Shown here: piece after piece, positions 7,550 through 14,761 of the stretch
How positions within the stretch are numbered: position 1 is the first letter of the stretch
How the letters are laid out: each line of letters opens with the position of its first letter
Notes under the pieces: model-generated
What the model was told of the DNA's origin: nothing
Seen by the model: only the letters and a program-made list of their open reading frames with translations
Databases searched by the model: none
Assembly (NCBI GenBank): GCA_963925735.1
Contig: CAWUUH010000041.1
Span: 1-16,011 of the forward strand
Direction of reading: 5' to 3'
From: UBA4582 sp013204195
Lineage (GTDB): Bacteria > Pseudomonadota > Gammaproteobacteria > Pseudomonadales > Azotimanducaceae
Length of the DNA stretch: 16,011 bases
Made by a program: the position numbers and the translations under genes

Positions 7550-7567
7550 ATTCGCAGGAGTGCGAAT
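7550..7567. promoter_or_regulatory. Perfect 18-bp dyad, candidate operator in a divergent intergenic region
   Basis: ATTCGCAGGAGTGCGAAT has two perfect 7-bp arms around a 4-bp spacer (GGAG). It lies in the 214-bp gap between the divergent M20 and acyl-CoA ligase genes, 47 bp upstream of the M20 start. On the minus strand a possible extended -10 (TGATAGCAT, 7536-7544) follows the dyad, so a bound protein would cover the -35 region of the M20-PhyH transcript. The binding protein is unknown. Confidence 0.5.
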
Positions 7568-7706
7568 ACTGCATCGGCGACTGGGACCGTTAATTGCCAT
7601 CCGCAGTGACAATCAATACTGTATCGACGTGGAAATTTGTTACTATCGGGGCGAAGCGGTGAACCACCAATAATTTTTATACGATATTCAGACCAATTGA
7701 ACGAGC

Positions 7707-7712
7707 AGGGAG
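7707..7712 (+). promoter_or_regulatory. Ribosome binding site that decides the acyl-CoA ligase start
   Basis: AGGGAG lies five bases before ATG 7718. This favours that start over an in-frame upstream start at 7637, which would add 27 residues without a Shine-Dalgarno sequence or family-like content. Confidence 0.6.
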
Positions 7713-7717
7713 ACAGT

Positions 7718-9340
7718 ATGACGGTAACGTGGAACTATGGTGACATTCTCGATGCGGTGGGCGATGTAGTGCCTGGTGACAGGCCCGCACTGATTCATGG
7801 TGACAGAGTGGTGACTTGGTCTGAATTCGTCGCTCGGAGTAATAATCTCGCGGCTAATATGCTGGGCAATGGTGCCAAACCGAATGACAAGATCGCAATT
7901 TATATGCGTAATCGACCTGAATATCTCGAGGGTTTGACCGCCGCATTTAAAGCCCGTCTTACCCACGTTAATGTTAATTACCGTTATATCGATAACGAAC
8001 TCATCTACCTGCTAGACAATGCCGATGCGACGGTTTGCATTTATGCGGCGGAATTTGCCCCAAACGTCGCGCAAATTCGTGGCCAGTTGCCCCAAGTCAC
8101 TCAGTGGATCGAGGTCGACGATGGCCATCTGGGGTTGGAAGATGCATTGCATTACGAAGACCTGGCGACCACCGGTGATGGCGCGACCCTGACGCATCAG
8201 CGGAGCCCCAACGACCAGCTGTTTATTTATACGGGCGGCACCACCGGTATGCCGAAGGGCGTTATGTGGAGTCAAGATGCACTCTGGAATGTATTGGGTG
8301 CTGGCGGCAACGTCAGGTTGGGTGTGCCGCCTTGTGCTGACATTGACGAGCACCTGGCGCGGGTTAAGAGCGCCGCGGCGGGCCCAGTGAGCCTACCATT
8401 ACCACCGTTGATGCACGGCACTGGACTTTTGTCTGGCCTCTCTGCGATTGCCGGCGGCGGCACCTGCGTGACCCTGGTGTCCAAGAGCTTTGAAGCAGAG
8501 TTAGCCTTGCAGAATATCGAACAGCACCGGGTCACCACATTGACCATCGTTGGTGATGCCTTCGCCCGACCTTTAGTAGAGTATATGGATGCCAATCCGG
8601 GTAAATATGATTTCTCCTCGGTGGTCGCCATCACCTCAAGTGGTGTCATGTGGACTCGAGACGTGAAGGCCGGCTTGCTGCGCCACAATGAAAACCTGTT
8701 GTTGGCTGATGGTTTCTCGTCTTCCGAGGCGATAGGTCTGGGGTCTTCGATCATGACCAAGGATCAGGCGATTGAAGTCGCCCAGTTTACGCTGGGCCCT
8801 CGGTGCAAGGTGTTTACTGAGGACGACGTCGAAGTCATGCCGGGATCTGGTGAGTCCGGTATGGTCGCGGTCTCAGGTTTCTTGCCTGACGGTTACTACA
8901 AAGATCAAGCCAAGACTGACAAGACCTTTAAGGTGATCGATGGTGTGCGTTATTCAATTCCTGGCGATTTTGTACGCGTCGAAGTGGATGGTAGTCTAAC
9001 GTTATTGGGCAGGGGCAGTAATTGCATTAATACCGCAGGCGAAAAGGTTTTTCCAGAGGAGGTCGAAGAAGCCTTGAAGCATCACCCCAGCGTCATGGAT
9101 TGTCTGGTCGTGGGTATTACCGATGCCAAATGGGGGCAATCAATCACCGCCGTTGTGGAACTCAATCCGGGCTTCGAGCTGGAAGAAGTGGAATTGAAGG
9201 ACTTTTCTCGCGCCCATCTAGCGGCGTATAAGATACCCAAGCGTATTCTGGTACTGGACAGTCTTGAGCGTGCGCCGAACGGTAAGGCAAATTATAAACT
9301 GATCAAGGATTTCGCCGAGAAGACCTTGGGTGTTGGCTAA
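7718..9340 (+). CDS. Acyl-CoA synthetase (AMP-forming), FadD19-like subgroup
   Basis: A 540-residue ANL-superfamily ligase that activates a carboxylic acid to its acyl-CoA through an acyl-adenylate. Visible core motifs are the P-loop YTGGTTGMPKG (171-181), the DGFSSSEAIGLG segment at the aryl/AMP-binding site, the SIPGDFVRVEVDGSLTLLGR hinge region, GEKVFPEEVEEAL, and the C-terminal catalytic lysine K523 in RAPNGKANYK. The N-terminus (TWNYGDILDAVGDVVPGDRPALIHGDRVVTWSEF) and YRYIDNELIYLLDNADA resemble the FadD17/FadD19-type synthetases known from steroid side-chain degradation in actinobacteria; this resemblance is from memory and the substrate is not proven. The start is ATG 7718, supported by AGGGAG. 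It is transcribed away from the M20-PhyH pair, and its stop codon lies in an 11-bp tandem repeat. It is probably a soluble cytoplasmic enzyme. Confidence 0.92.
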   Translation: MTVTWNYGDILDAVGDVVPGDRPALIHGDRVVTWSEFVARSNNLAANMLGNGAKPNDKIAIYMRNRPEYLEGLTAAFKARLTHVNVNYRYIDNELIYLLDNADATVCIYAAEFAPNVAQIRGQLPQVTQWIEVDDGHLGLEDALHYEDLATTGDGATLTHQRSPNDQLFIYTGGTTGMPKGVMWSQDALWNVLGAGGNVRLGVPPCADIDEHLARVKSAAAGPVSLPLPPLMHGTGLLSGLSAIAGGGTCVTLVSKSFEAELALQNIEQHRVTTLTIVGDAFARPLVEYMDANPGKYDFSSVVAITSSGVMWTRDVKAGLLRHNENLLLADGFSSSEAIGLGSSIMTKDQAIEVAQFTLGPRCKVFTEDDVEVMPGSGESGMVAVSGFLPDGYYKDQAKTDKTFKVIDGVRYSIPGDFVRVEVDGSLTLLGRGSNCINTAGEKVFPEEVEEALKHHPSVMDCLVVGITDAKWGQSITAVVELNPGFELEEVELKDFSRAHLAAYKIPKRILVLDSLERAPNGKANYKLIKDFAEKTLGVG

Positions 9341-9365
9341 CAGGAGGCTAACAGGAGGCTAACAG
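9335..9365. repeat. 11-bp tandem repeat containing a stop codon and AGGAGG
   Basis: GGCTAACAGGA occurs twice in exact tandem (9335-9345, 9346-9356), followed by a partial third copy GGCTAACAG (9357-9365). The TAA inside the first copy (9338-9340) is the stop of the acyl-CoA ligase. Each junction creates a perfect AGGAGG (9342-9347, 9353-9358), but no start codon follows at a usable distance. Confidence 0.8.
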
Positions 9366-9397
9366 CTGGCGAACTGCTCGTGACTCAGGACGCCAGC
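9365..9397 (+). terminator. Possible hairpin downstream of the acyl-CoA ligase
   Basis: GCTGGCG (9365-9371) and CGCCAGC (9391-9397) form a perfect 7-bp stem, with a further CTG/CAG inner pairing after a 2x2 mismatch. It starts 25 bp after the ligase stop. No T-tract follows, so it may be a transcript-end structure or a Rho-independent terminator of low strength. The remaining DNA up to 9520 shows no gene I can support. Confidence 0.3.
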
Positions 9398-9520
9398 GCT
9401 CCATCACCCGCTGAGTTAGCGAGTCAAACTGGAACCAGAAGATGGGCGGCGATGACGGCCAGTCGTGCAGGGTCGCCAGACAAGCGTATAGCTTACGGCT
9501 TAGCGCTAGATCGCTGCAGA

Positions 9521-10180
9521 TTATCCTTGCCGCTGAATACTGCTAACAAACAGCGTCATCACATACCGCTGCTCCTCAAGAAGTAACCGGCTAGCCTGAT
9601 CTGCCGGATCATCAGTGAATTCGGCGTTCCGCCGGGTTTGATTCCGCAGCAGGCTGGCGAGTCCGTGAACGCTAGCCCAGAGGGTGCCGGCCAGAAGCTC
9701 TACCGGTTTGTCGAGAAATAGGCCTTGATCCTTACCCCGTTGAATGGTCCCCGTTAGCACGGCAAAACATTCGGCGCCTGCCAGCGTTAGTGCCGCATGA
9801 TTCACAGGATCGAGCAAGGAGGAGTCGAAAAATAATTGATACTTTTCTGGGTGGCGCAACGACCAGCGAATATAGGTGAGTCCGAGTTCTACTGTGGCCT
9901 GGACGATGTCGTCACGATATCGTGCTGCGACCGGCAGTAAATCCTGGGTCATCAGCTCGAAGCCTTGCGTTGCGATAGCGGCGAACAACGCGTTTTTCGA
10001 TTCGAAATGCCGGTAGGGTGCCGTCTGTGAGACGCCGACTCGCCTGGCCAGTGCACGCAAACTGAGTTGGTCTGCAGACGATTCCAGTAACTGTTGGCAG
10101 GCGGCATCAATCAGTTGTTGCCGTAAGTCGCCGTGATGATAAGTCGAAGCGATTGGATTTTTAGTCGATATCGTCATCAT
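9521..10180 (-). CDS. TetR/AcrR family regulator with WHG-type C-terminal domain
   Basis: A 219-residue dimeric DNA-binding repressor. The N-terminal domain is preceded by YHHGDLRQQLIDAACQQL, and the helix-turn-helix LRALARRVGVSQTAPYRHFESKNAL is a clean TetR signature (roughly residues 43-67 from this start). The C-terminal ligand domain contains LGLTYIRWSLRHPEKYQLFF and LWASVHGLASL; the W-x-x-V-H-G spacing is typical of WHG-domain members. The start used is ATG 10180, with ATG 10177 immediately after. A TTG at 10249 would add 23 residues that do not look like the family. A GGGGG run just upstream is a poor Shine-Dalgarno sequence. It is divergent from the RND efflux pair, and the palindrome at 10281-10299 overlaps both putative promoters, so it most likely represses itself and the pump. 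The inducer is unknown. Confidence 0.92.
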   Translation of the reverse strand: MMTISTKNPIASTYHHGDLRQQLIDAACQQLLESSADQLSLRALARRVGVSQTAPYRHFESKNALFAAIATQGFELMTQDLLPVAARYRDDIVQATVELGLTYIRWSLRHPEKYQLFFDSSLLDPVNHAALTLAGAECFAVLTGTIQRGKDQGLFLDKPVELLAGTLWASVHGLASLLRNQTRRNAEFTDDPADQASRLLLEEQRYVMTLFVSSIQRQG

Positions 10181-10266
10181 TGCCCCCACTGGTTTGGCAA
10201 TTGGCTGTGTGCTGATGCGGTTGTGCTCAGTCCAGGTTCCGCAAGCCAATGTGGTTGCGATGGTTG

Positions 10267-10296
10267 ATTCTAACAGTAGAATGTTGACAACGTAAA
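10267..10296 (-). promoter_or_regulatory. Putative promoter for the TetR gene
   Basis: Read on the minus strand, TTTACG (10296-10291) and TAGAAT (10272-10267) form a -35/-10 pair with an 18-bp spacer. The -35 overlaps the palindrome at 10281-10299. The match to consensus is moderate, and the position upstream of the regulator gene supports it. ATTCTA/TAGAAT (10267-10272 and 10277-10282) is also a 6-bp dyad. Confidence 0.4.
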
Positions 10297-10299
10297 CAT
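10281..10299. promoter_or_regulatory. Candidate TetR operator
   Basis: ATGTTGACAACGTAAACAT is a 19-bp imperfect palindrome with 7 of 9 position pairs complementary, centred on 10290. Its size and TGTT...AACA ends are usual for TetR-family operators. It covers the -35 of the pump promoter (TTGACA) and the -35 of the opposite promoter, so one bound dimer could block both transcripts. Confidence 0.55.
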
Positions 10300-10311
10300 G
10301 CAGTCTAGAAT
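10284..10311 (+). promoter_or_regulatory. Strong sigma70-type promoter for the RND efflux operon
   Basis: TTGACA (10284-10289) is a perfect -35. TAGAAT (10306-10311) is a 5-of-6 -10 at a 16-bp spacing. The -10 ends 33 bases before the adaptor start, leaving a short leader with a good ribosome binding site. The overlap with the palindrome suggests repression by the divergent TetR protein. Confidence 0.65.
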
Positions 10312-10335
10312 GGCAGCTTGCTTGGGCGTAACCAC

Positions 10336-10340
10336 GGAGG
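10336..10340 (+). promoter_or_regulatory. Ribosome binding site of the efflux adaptor gene
   Basis: GGAGG lies four bases before ATG 10345, a strong and well-placed Shine-Dalgarno sequence that fixes the adaptor start. Confidence 0.7.
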
Positions 10341-10344
10341 TTAG

Positions 10345-11508
10345 ATGTCGACCCGACTACGAATGCAGCGAAAGCTGCGCCTGCTAGCCCTGTTAACGAT
10401 TCCGGTACCGATGGTCATATCAATGATGGCGGCCGCTGATCTGCTGCCTGTCACGGCGACCACTGTGCATCAGCAATCGTCCTACACCGTAAGCCGACAC
10501 TATGCTGGCGTATTGAACCCGTTGCGTACGAGCATGCCAGGATTTGAAAGCGGCGGCGTGGTAGTCCGGGTCGCAGTGGAAGAGGGCGATGCGGTAAAAG
10601 CCGGTGATCTATTAATCGAGCTCGACTCTGCCGCCAGCCGCGCAGAGTATCGGGCGGTCAAGGCGGAGGTTCAAAGCGCCCAAGCCAGTCATTCTGCTCA
10701 GCGCGCTCGCCTTGAACTCTCTCTATCGAGCCTACAACGTTACAAAGACCTGGTCGTGAAGGGTCATGGTGCTGTGCAACGGCTTGATGAACTACAGATC
10801 CAGAGTGAGATTGATGCCGCTCAGGTTCAGGTCCTCAAGACCCACTTGCAGGCGACTGTGGCGAAGCTAGTGTTGGCGGGGGTGCGTCTCGGAAAACTAA
10901 AGATCACCGCACCTTTTGATGCCATTATTCAAGCCAGGCAGGTGGACGAAGGCAGTATTGTCTCGCCAGGACAAGCGGTCATGACCTTAGTTGAGCGTGG
11001 TGAGTTGGAGTTAAAGGTCGGCATACCCGATGCCATGGTCGGTTATCTGCGGCACGATCAATTTTACCAGTTCAATGCAATGGATCGCTCGGTTAGTGGT
11101 CGACTCACGGCAATTTTACCGGTCGCGGATGTTGTCACAGGAACCGTGACCGCTGTATTTCGCTTGGCTGATGCTGGCTTGTATGCAGGCACCCTAGCCG
11201 AGTTGGTGATGAGTGCGAAAGTTGATGAGCCAGGTTTTTGGCTGCCCTTGAGCGCGTTATCAGAAAGTCAGCGGGGTTTGTGGTCGGTATTTGCAATCAC
11301 CTCAGGGTCGGCCGGACAAACTGTTGAGACCCGTCTGGTGGAAATTATTCATCGGGGTGACGATGCGGTCTTTGTTCGTGGCACGCTTCGCGATGGCGAG
11401 CGTATCGTGGCAGGTGGCACCGCTCGAATCGTTCCGGGACAGCGGGTAAATATCACTAGCGAAAAACCCACCATTGGGTCGGCCAGCGCGAGTCTGACCC
11501 GTGAATAG
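10345..11508 (+). CDS. RND efflux periplasmic adaptor (membrane fusion protein, HlyD/AcrA family)
   Basis: Periplasmic adaptor of 387 residues linking the inner-membrane RND pump to an outer-membrane channel. The first 30 or so residues form a basic, hydrophobic signal-type N-terminus (RLRMQRKLRLLALLTIPVPMVISMMAAA). No lipobox cysteine is seen, so it is probably cleaved or anchored by the hydrophobic segment rather than lipidated. The first half-lipoyl domain is in GGVVVRVAVEEGDAVKAGDLLIELD (about 70-94). It is followed by a short coiled-coil hairpin rich in Ala, Gln and Leu (about 95-180), the second half-lipoyl LGKLKITAPFDAIIQARQVDEGSIVSPGQAVM, and beta-barrel and membrane-proximal domains to the end. 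It overlaps the permease gene by eight bases, indicating translational coupling. It is probably repressed by the divergent TetR regulator. No outer-membrane factor gene is in the window. Confidence 0.93.
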   Translation: MSTRLRMQRKLRLLALLTIPVPMVISMMAAADLLPVTATTVHQQSSYTVSRHYAGVLNPLRTSMPGFESGGVVVRVAVEEGDAVKAGDLLIELDSAASRAEYRAVKAEVQSAQASHSAQRARLELSLSSLQRYKDLVVKGHGAVQRLDELQIQSEIDAAQVQVLKTHLQATVAKLVLAGVRLGKLKITAPFDAIIQARQVDEGSIVSPGQAVMTLVERGELELKVGIPDAMVGYLRHDQFYQFNAMDRSVSGRLTAILPVADVVTGTVTAVFRLADAGLYAGTLAELVMSAKVDEPGFWLPLSALSESQRGLWSVFAITSGSAGQTVETRLVEIIHRGDDAVFVRGTLRDGERIVAGGTARIVPGQRVNITSEKPTIGSASASLTRE

Positions 11509-14500
11509 TTCGGCGTTACCGCCCAGCAAAAACCCAGAGGCGGAAGTCCGTTCGGGTCTGGGCGACCTGTTTTTCCGTTTACCGCGGCTGACATTCCTGG
11601 CGATCGGCTTCATCGTGTTAAGTGGTGTTTCAGCATTTTTAAACCTGCCCCGGCAGGAAGATCCCACCATGACGGAGCGCTATGCCAGCGTCGAGACCTA
11701 TATGCTTGGCGCCTCGGCATTGCGGATGGAAACACTGGTGACCGAGAAGGTGGAAAATGCTCTGCGGGAAGTACCAGAGATCAAGACCTTACGATCGTCC
11801 ACTCGAGCCGGCTATGCATTCATTGATGTTGAGTTGTATGACTCGGTCGGCAAAGATCAGGTCGAGCTGGTCTGGAGTGAGGCGCGTGACAAGCTGGGCG
11901 ATTTAGCTAACGACTTGCCTAGGGAGGCATCGACACCAAAATTGACAGCGCGTGGACCATTAGCGGTGACGCTAGGCTTCGCCATTGTCGCTAAAAATAC
12001 CCCGGATTCAATTCAGGAACGGATCGCGACCGAGTTAAAGAGTCGTTTGGCGGCATTACCGGGGACTAAAGAAACGGATTTGTTCGGCGAGCCGGAACAA
12101 GAGATTTTGGTGGCGGTCAATGCCGACGCGCTAGCTCGGGTTAATCTGTCTATCGACAACCTGGCAGGTATTATTCAAACCTCAGACACCAAAGTGGCTG
12201 CTGGGGAACTCAATACTCAAGGGAGTTCCTTAATTGTCGAGGTTAAGGGCGATTTGGATTCGGTCGAACGCATCAAAAGCATTTCAATTCGCAAACAGAC
12301 GAATGGCAATTTTATGCGTCTCGGCGATATCGCCAGTGTCTCAAAGACCTATGTTGATCCGCCGCCGACATTGGCGATCATTGACGGTCAACGCAGCATC
12401 TTGGTGACAACCATTATGGAAACCGGGCGGCGAGTGGATCAGTGGACCGCCGCGGCTAAAAAAATAGCCGCAGATTATGCCCGCGAGCTGCCTGATCAGG
12501 TGCAGTTAAAAGTGGTTATCGATCAGAATTACTACACGCAAGAACGCCTGAGTGATCTAGCCTTGAACCTCACCGCCGCCATTGTTTTGGTGCTGTTGGC
12601 CTTGTTCTTCTTGATGGGTGTCCGCTCGGCGCTGATAGTGGGCGCGGCCCTACCCTTGACCCTGTGTATGGTATTAGCTGGCCTAAGCCTAATGTCTATC
12701 CCCTTGCACCAAATGTCGGTCACAGGGCTGATTATCGCATTGGGTTTGCTTATCGATAACGCGATTGTGGTGGTTGAAGAATACAAGATCAATCGTCGTC
12801 GGGGTCGACCGCTTGCGGCGTCGGTGAGTCAATCGGTTAAGCACCTGTTTGTGCCCTTGCTGGCGTCGACAGCCACCACGGTATTTGCTTTTATGCCGAT
12901 CGCTACCAGCCCCGGTGGTACCGGAGATTTTACCGGTGCCATGGCAATTTCAGTGATGTTGTCAGTATCCGCGTCTTTTCTGCTGGCCATGACGCTGATT
13001 CCGACATTTGCAGCCTACCTTGACCGGAGATTTCCGATCAAATCCTCTGACCACGATTCCTGGTGGGTTAAGGGCTACACCAATGCCGCACTGGCGCGAA
13101 ACTACAGGCGCTCGATTCGCTGGATCGTGACGCACCCTGGCGGTGGCGTGCTCATTGCTATGGTGCTGCCCCTGGCTGGTTTTGTCTTGGCGACCACCCT
13201 GACCAGTTCATTTTTCCCACCGGTCGACAGGAACCAGTTTCAGGTGCAGATCATATTGCCCGTCAATTCCTCGTTGGCCGATACTCAGGTTGTTGCTCAG
13301 CGGGTTCGACAGCGCCTGATGGCGATGGATGAAGTGGTCTCAAGCCAATGGTTTGTGGGAGAGGGTGCGCCGCGGGTGTACTACAATATGATGGAGAACA
13401 ACGATGGTGTGACCAGTTTTGCCAGTGGTTTTGTCACCACGCGTGAGGTTAATGATCCGTTGAAAATTCTGCCGTTGTTGCAGAAGGACATGATTGCCGA
13501 ATTTCCCGAAGCCCGGATCATGATCATGCCGTTCGAACAAGGACCGCCTTTTGCCGCGCCGATCGAGATCCGAGTCGTAGGCCCGAATCTTGACGTGCTC
13601 AAGCACCTGGGAGAGCAATTGCGATTCCTGCTGTCAGAGATTGAACAGGTAACCTATACCACAGCAACGCTGTCGGGCAGTTCAGCACAGTTGTCAGTCT
13701 ATCCAAAGGACAACAAGCTGGCCTTGTTGAATATGCGCAATCAGGACCTACCGCTGCAGCTCAATGGCAAACTCAAGGGCATCGATGCGGGTTCGGTCAT
13801 GGAAGGCTCAACGGAAGTGCCGATCATGGTTCGGGTAAATAACCGTGTTCGCGCTGATCTCGATCGGCTGACGACGTCGACTGTGGTCGCAAGCGGCAGT
13901 CAATATGCGGGTTATGCAGGCATCCCCCTTGAGCAAGTTGCAGACATTCGACTTGAACCTTCGCCAGCAAACATCAATCGTCATCAGGGCGAACGGGTCA
14001 ATACGGTGTCGGGGTTTCTCTTGCCCTACACTTATCCCTCTCTGGCCATCGCCGAATTTCGCCAACGGCTGGAATCTGCGGCGATAGTTGTGCCGGAAGG
14101 TTACCGTATTCAATTTGGCGGTGAAGAAGAAGAGCGGGGCGAAGCCGTTGGCAATATTATCTCCACGTTTACTATGTACCTGTGGTTGATGGTGGCGGTG
14201 ATCGTCCTGTCACTTAACTCTTTTCGCTACGCCGGGATCATCGGTATCATTGGCCTGTCGAGCATTGGCTTGGCGCTGTTAGGCGTTTGGTTGTCAGGTC
14301 ACCCCTTCGGCTACATGGCCCTGATCGGTACCCTGGGGTTGATCGGTCTGGCGATCAACGGTGGTATTATTGTGCTGTCAGCCCTGAAAGCAAATCAACT
14401 GGCTGTGCTCGGTGACAGTGAAGCGATCGTGCTAGTGGTGATGGACTCGACCCGGCATATCGTCTCGACCACCGTGACCACCATTGGCGGTTTTCTACCG

Positions 14501-14728
14501 CTGATATTATCCGGCGGGCAGTTCTGGCCGCCATTGGCTATGTCCATCGCCGGCGGTGTAGCGGGGTCTGCCATCCTGGCGCTGTATCTGGTGCCGGCCA
14601 TGTTCACTCACTTCAGTCGTAAAGATGCCCGGCGTAGAATGGCAAACACTCCTGCCGCTGTGGCGGCTAACCGACCGGCTCCAGCGGTGTTGATTGAAGC
14701 GCCATTGGTTGAAAGCCCAGAGCGCTGA
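11501..14728 (+). CDS. RND efflux transporter permease subunit (AcrB/HAE1-like)
   Basis: Inner-membrane proton-driven efflux pump of 1075 residues, normal to slightly long for the family. It has the two-fold layout: TM1 near residues 28-49, a large periplasmic porter/docking loop, TM2-TM6 (about 350-510), TM7 near 545-565, a second periplasmic loop, and TM8-TM12 (about 890-1040). TM4 reads ALGLLIDNAIVVVEEY, with D419 at the AcrB D407 position but N420 in place of D408. In TM10 the AcrB K940 position falls at N953 (or I952) in IGLAINGGIIV; T990 matches T978. The start is GTG 11501, overlapping the adaptor stop. It pairs with the upstream adaptor and would need an outer-membrane channel encoded elsewhere. 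Hydrophobic or amphiphilic organic compounds are likelier substrates than metals, but this is not certain. Confidence 0.93.
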   Translation: MNSSALPPSKNPEAEVRSGLGDLFFRLPRLTFLAIGFIVLSGVSAFLNLPRQEDPTMTERYASVETYMLGASALRMETLVTEKVENALREVPEIKTLRSSTRAGYAFIDVELYDSVGKDQVELVWSEARDKLGDLANDLPREASTPKLTARGPLAVTLGFAIVAKNTPDSIQERIATELKSRLAALPGTKETDLFGEPEQEILVAVNADALARVNLSIDNLAGIIQTSDTKVAAGELNTQGSSLIVEVKGDLDSVERIKSISIRKQTNGNFMRLGDIASVSKTYVDPPPTLAIIDGQRSILVTTIMETGRRVDQWTAAAKKIAADYARELPDQVQLKVVIDQNYYTQERLSDLALNLTAAIVLVLLALFFLMGVRSALIVGAALPLTLCMVLAGLSLMSIPLHQMSVTGLIIALGLLIDNAIVVVEEYKINRRRGRPLAASVSQSVKHLFVPLLASTATTVFAFMPIATSPGGTGDFTGAMAISVMLSVSASFLLAMTLIPTFAAYLDRRFPIKSSDHDSWWVKGYTNAALARNYRRSIRWIVTHPGGGVLIAMVLPLAGFVLATTLTSSFFPPVDRNQFQVQIILPVNSSLADTQVVAQRVRQRLMAMDEVVSSQWFVGEGAPRVYYNMMENNDGVTSFASGFVTTREVNDPLKILPLLQKDMIAEFPEARIMIMPFEQGPPFAAPIEIRVVGPNLDVLKHLGEQLRFLLSEIEQVTYTTATLSGSSAQLSVYPKDNKLALLNMRNQDLPLQLNGKLKGIDAGSVMEGSTEVPIMVRVNNRVRADLDRLTTSTVVASGSQYAGYAGIPLEQVADIRLEPSPANINRHQGERVNTVSGFLLPYTYPSLAIAEFRQRLESAAIVVPEGYRIQFGGEEEERGEAVGNIISTFTMYLWLMVAVIVLSLNSFRYAGIIGIIGLSSIGLALLGVWLSGHPFGYMALIGTLGLIGLAINGGIIVLSALKANQLAVLGDSEAIVLVVMDSTRHIVSTTVTTIGGFLPLILSGGQFWPPLAMSIAGGVAGSAILALYLVPAMFTHFSRKDARRRMANTPAAVAANRPAPAVLIEAPLVESPER

Positions 14729-14761
14729 GGTAGTCTGTTTACACGCCGGCTACACGGGCTT

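Noticed and set aside
9380..9586. Short plus-strand open frame of 68 codons after the acyl-CoA ligase
   Set aside because: It starts at GTG with no Shine-Dalgarno sequence at usable spacing (the AGGAGG copies are about 20 bases away), overlaps the TetR 3' end in antisense and has no recognisable domain. It could be a remnant of a lost gene, but I cannot support it as coding.
10181..10249. Upstream TTG start for the TetR regulator
   Set aside because: The additional 23 residues do not resemble the family and would reach towards the promoter region; ATG 10180 fits the usual N-terminal length.
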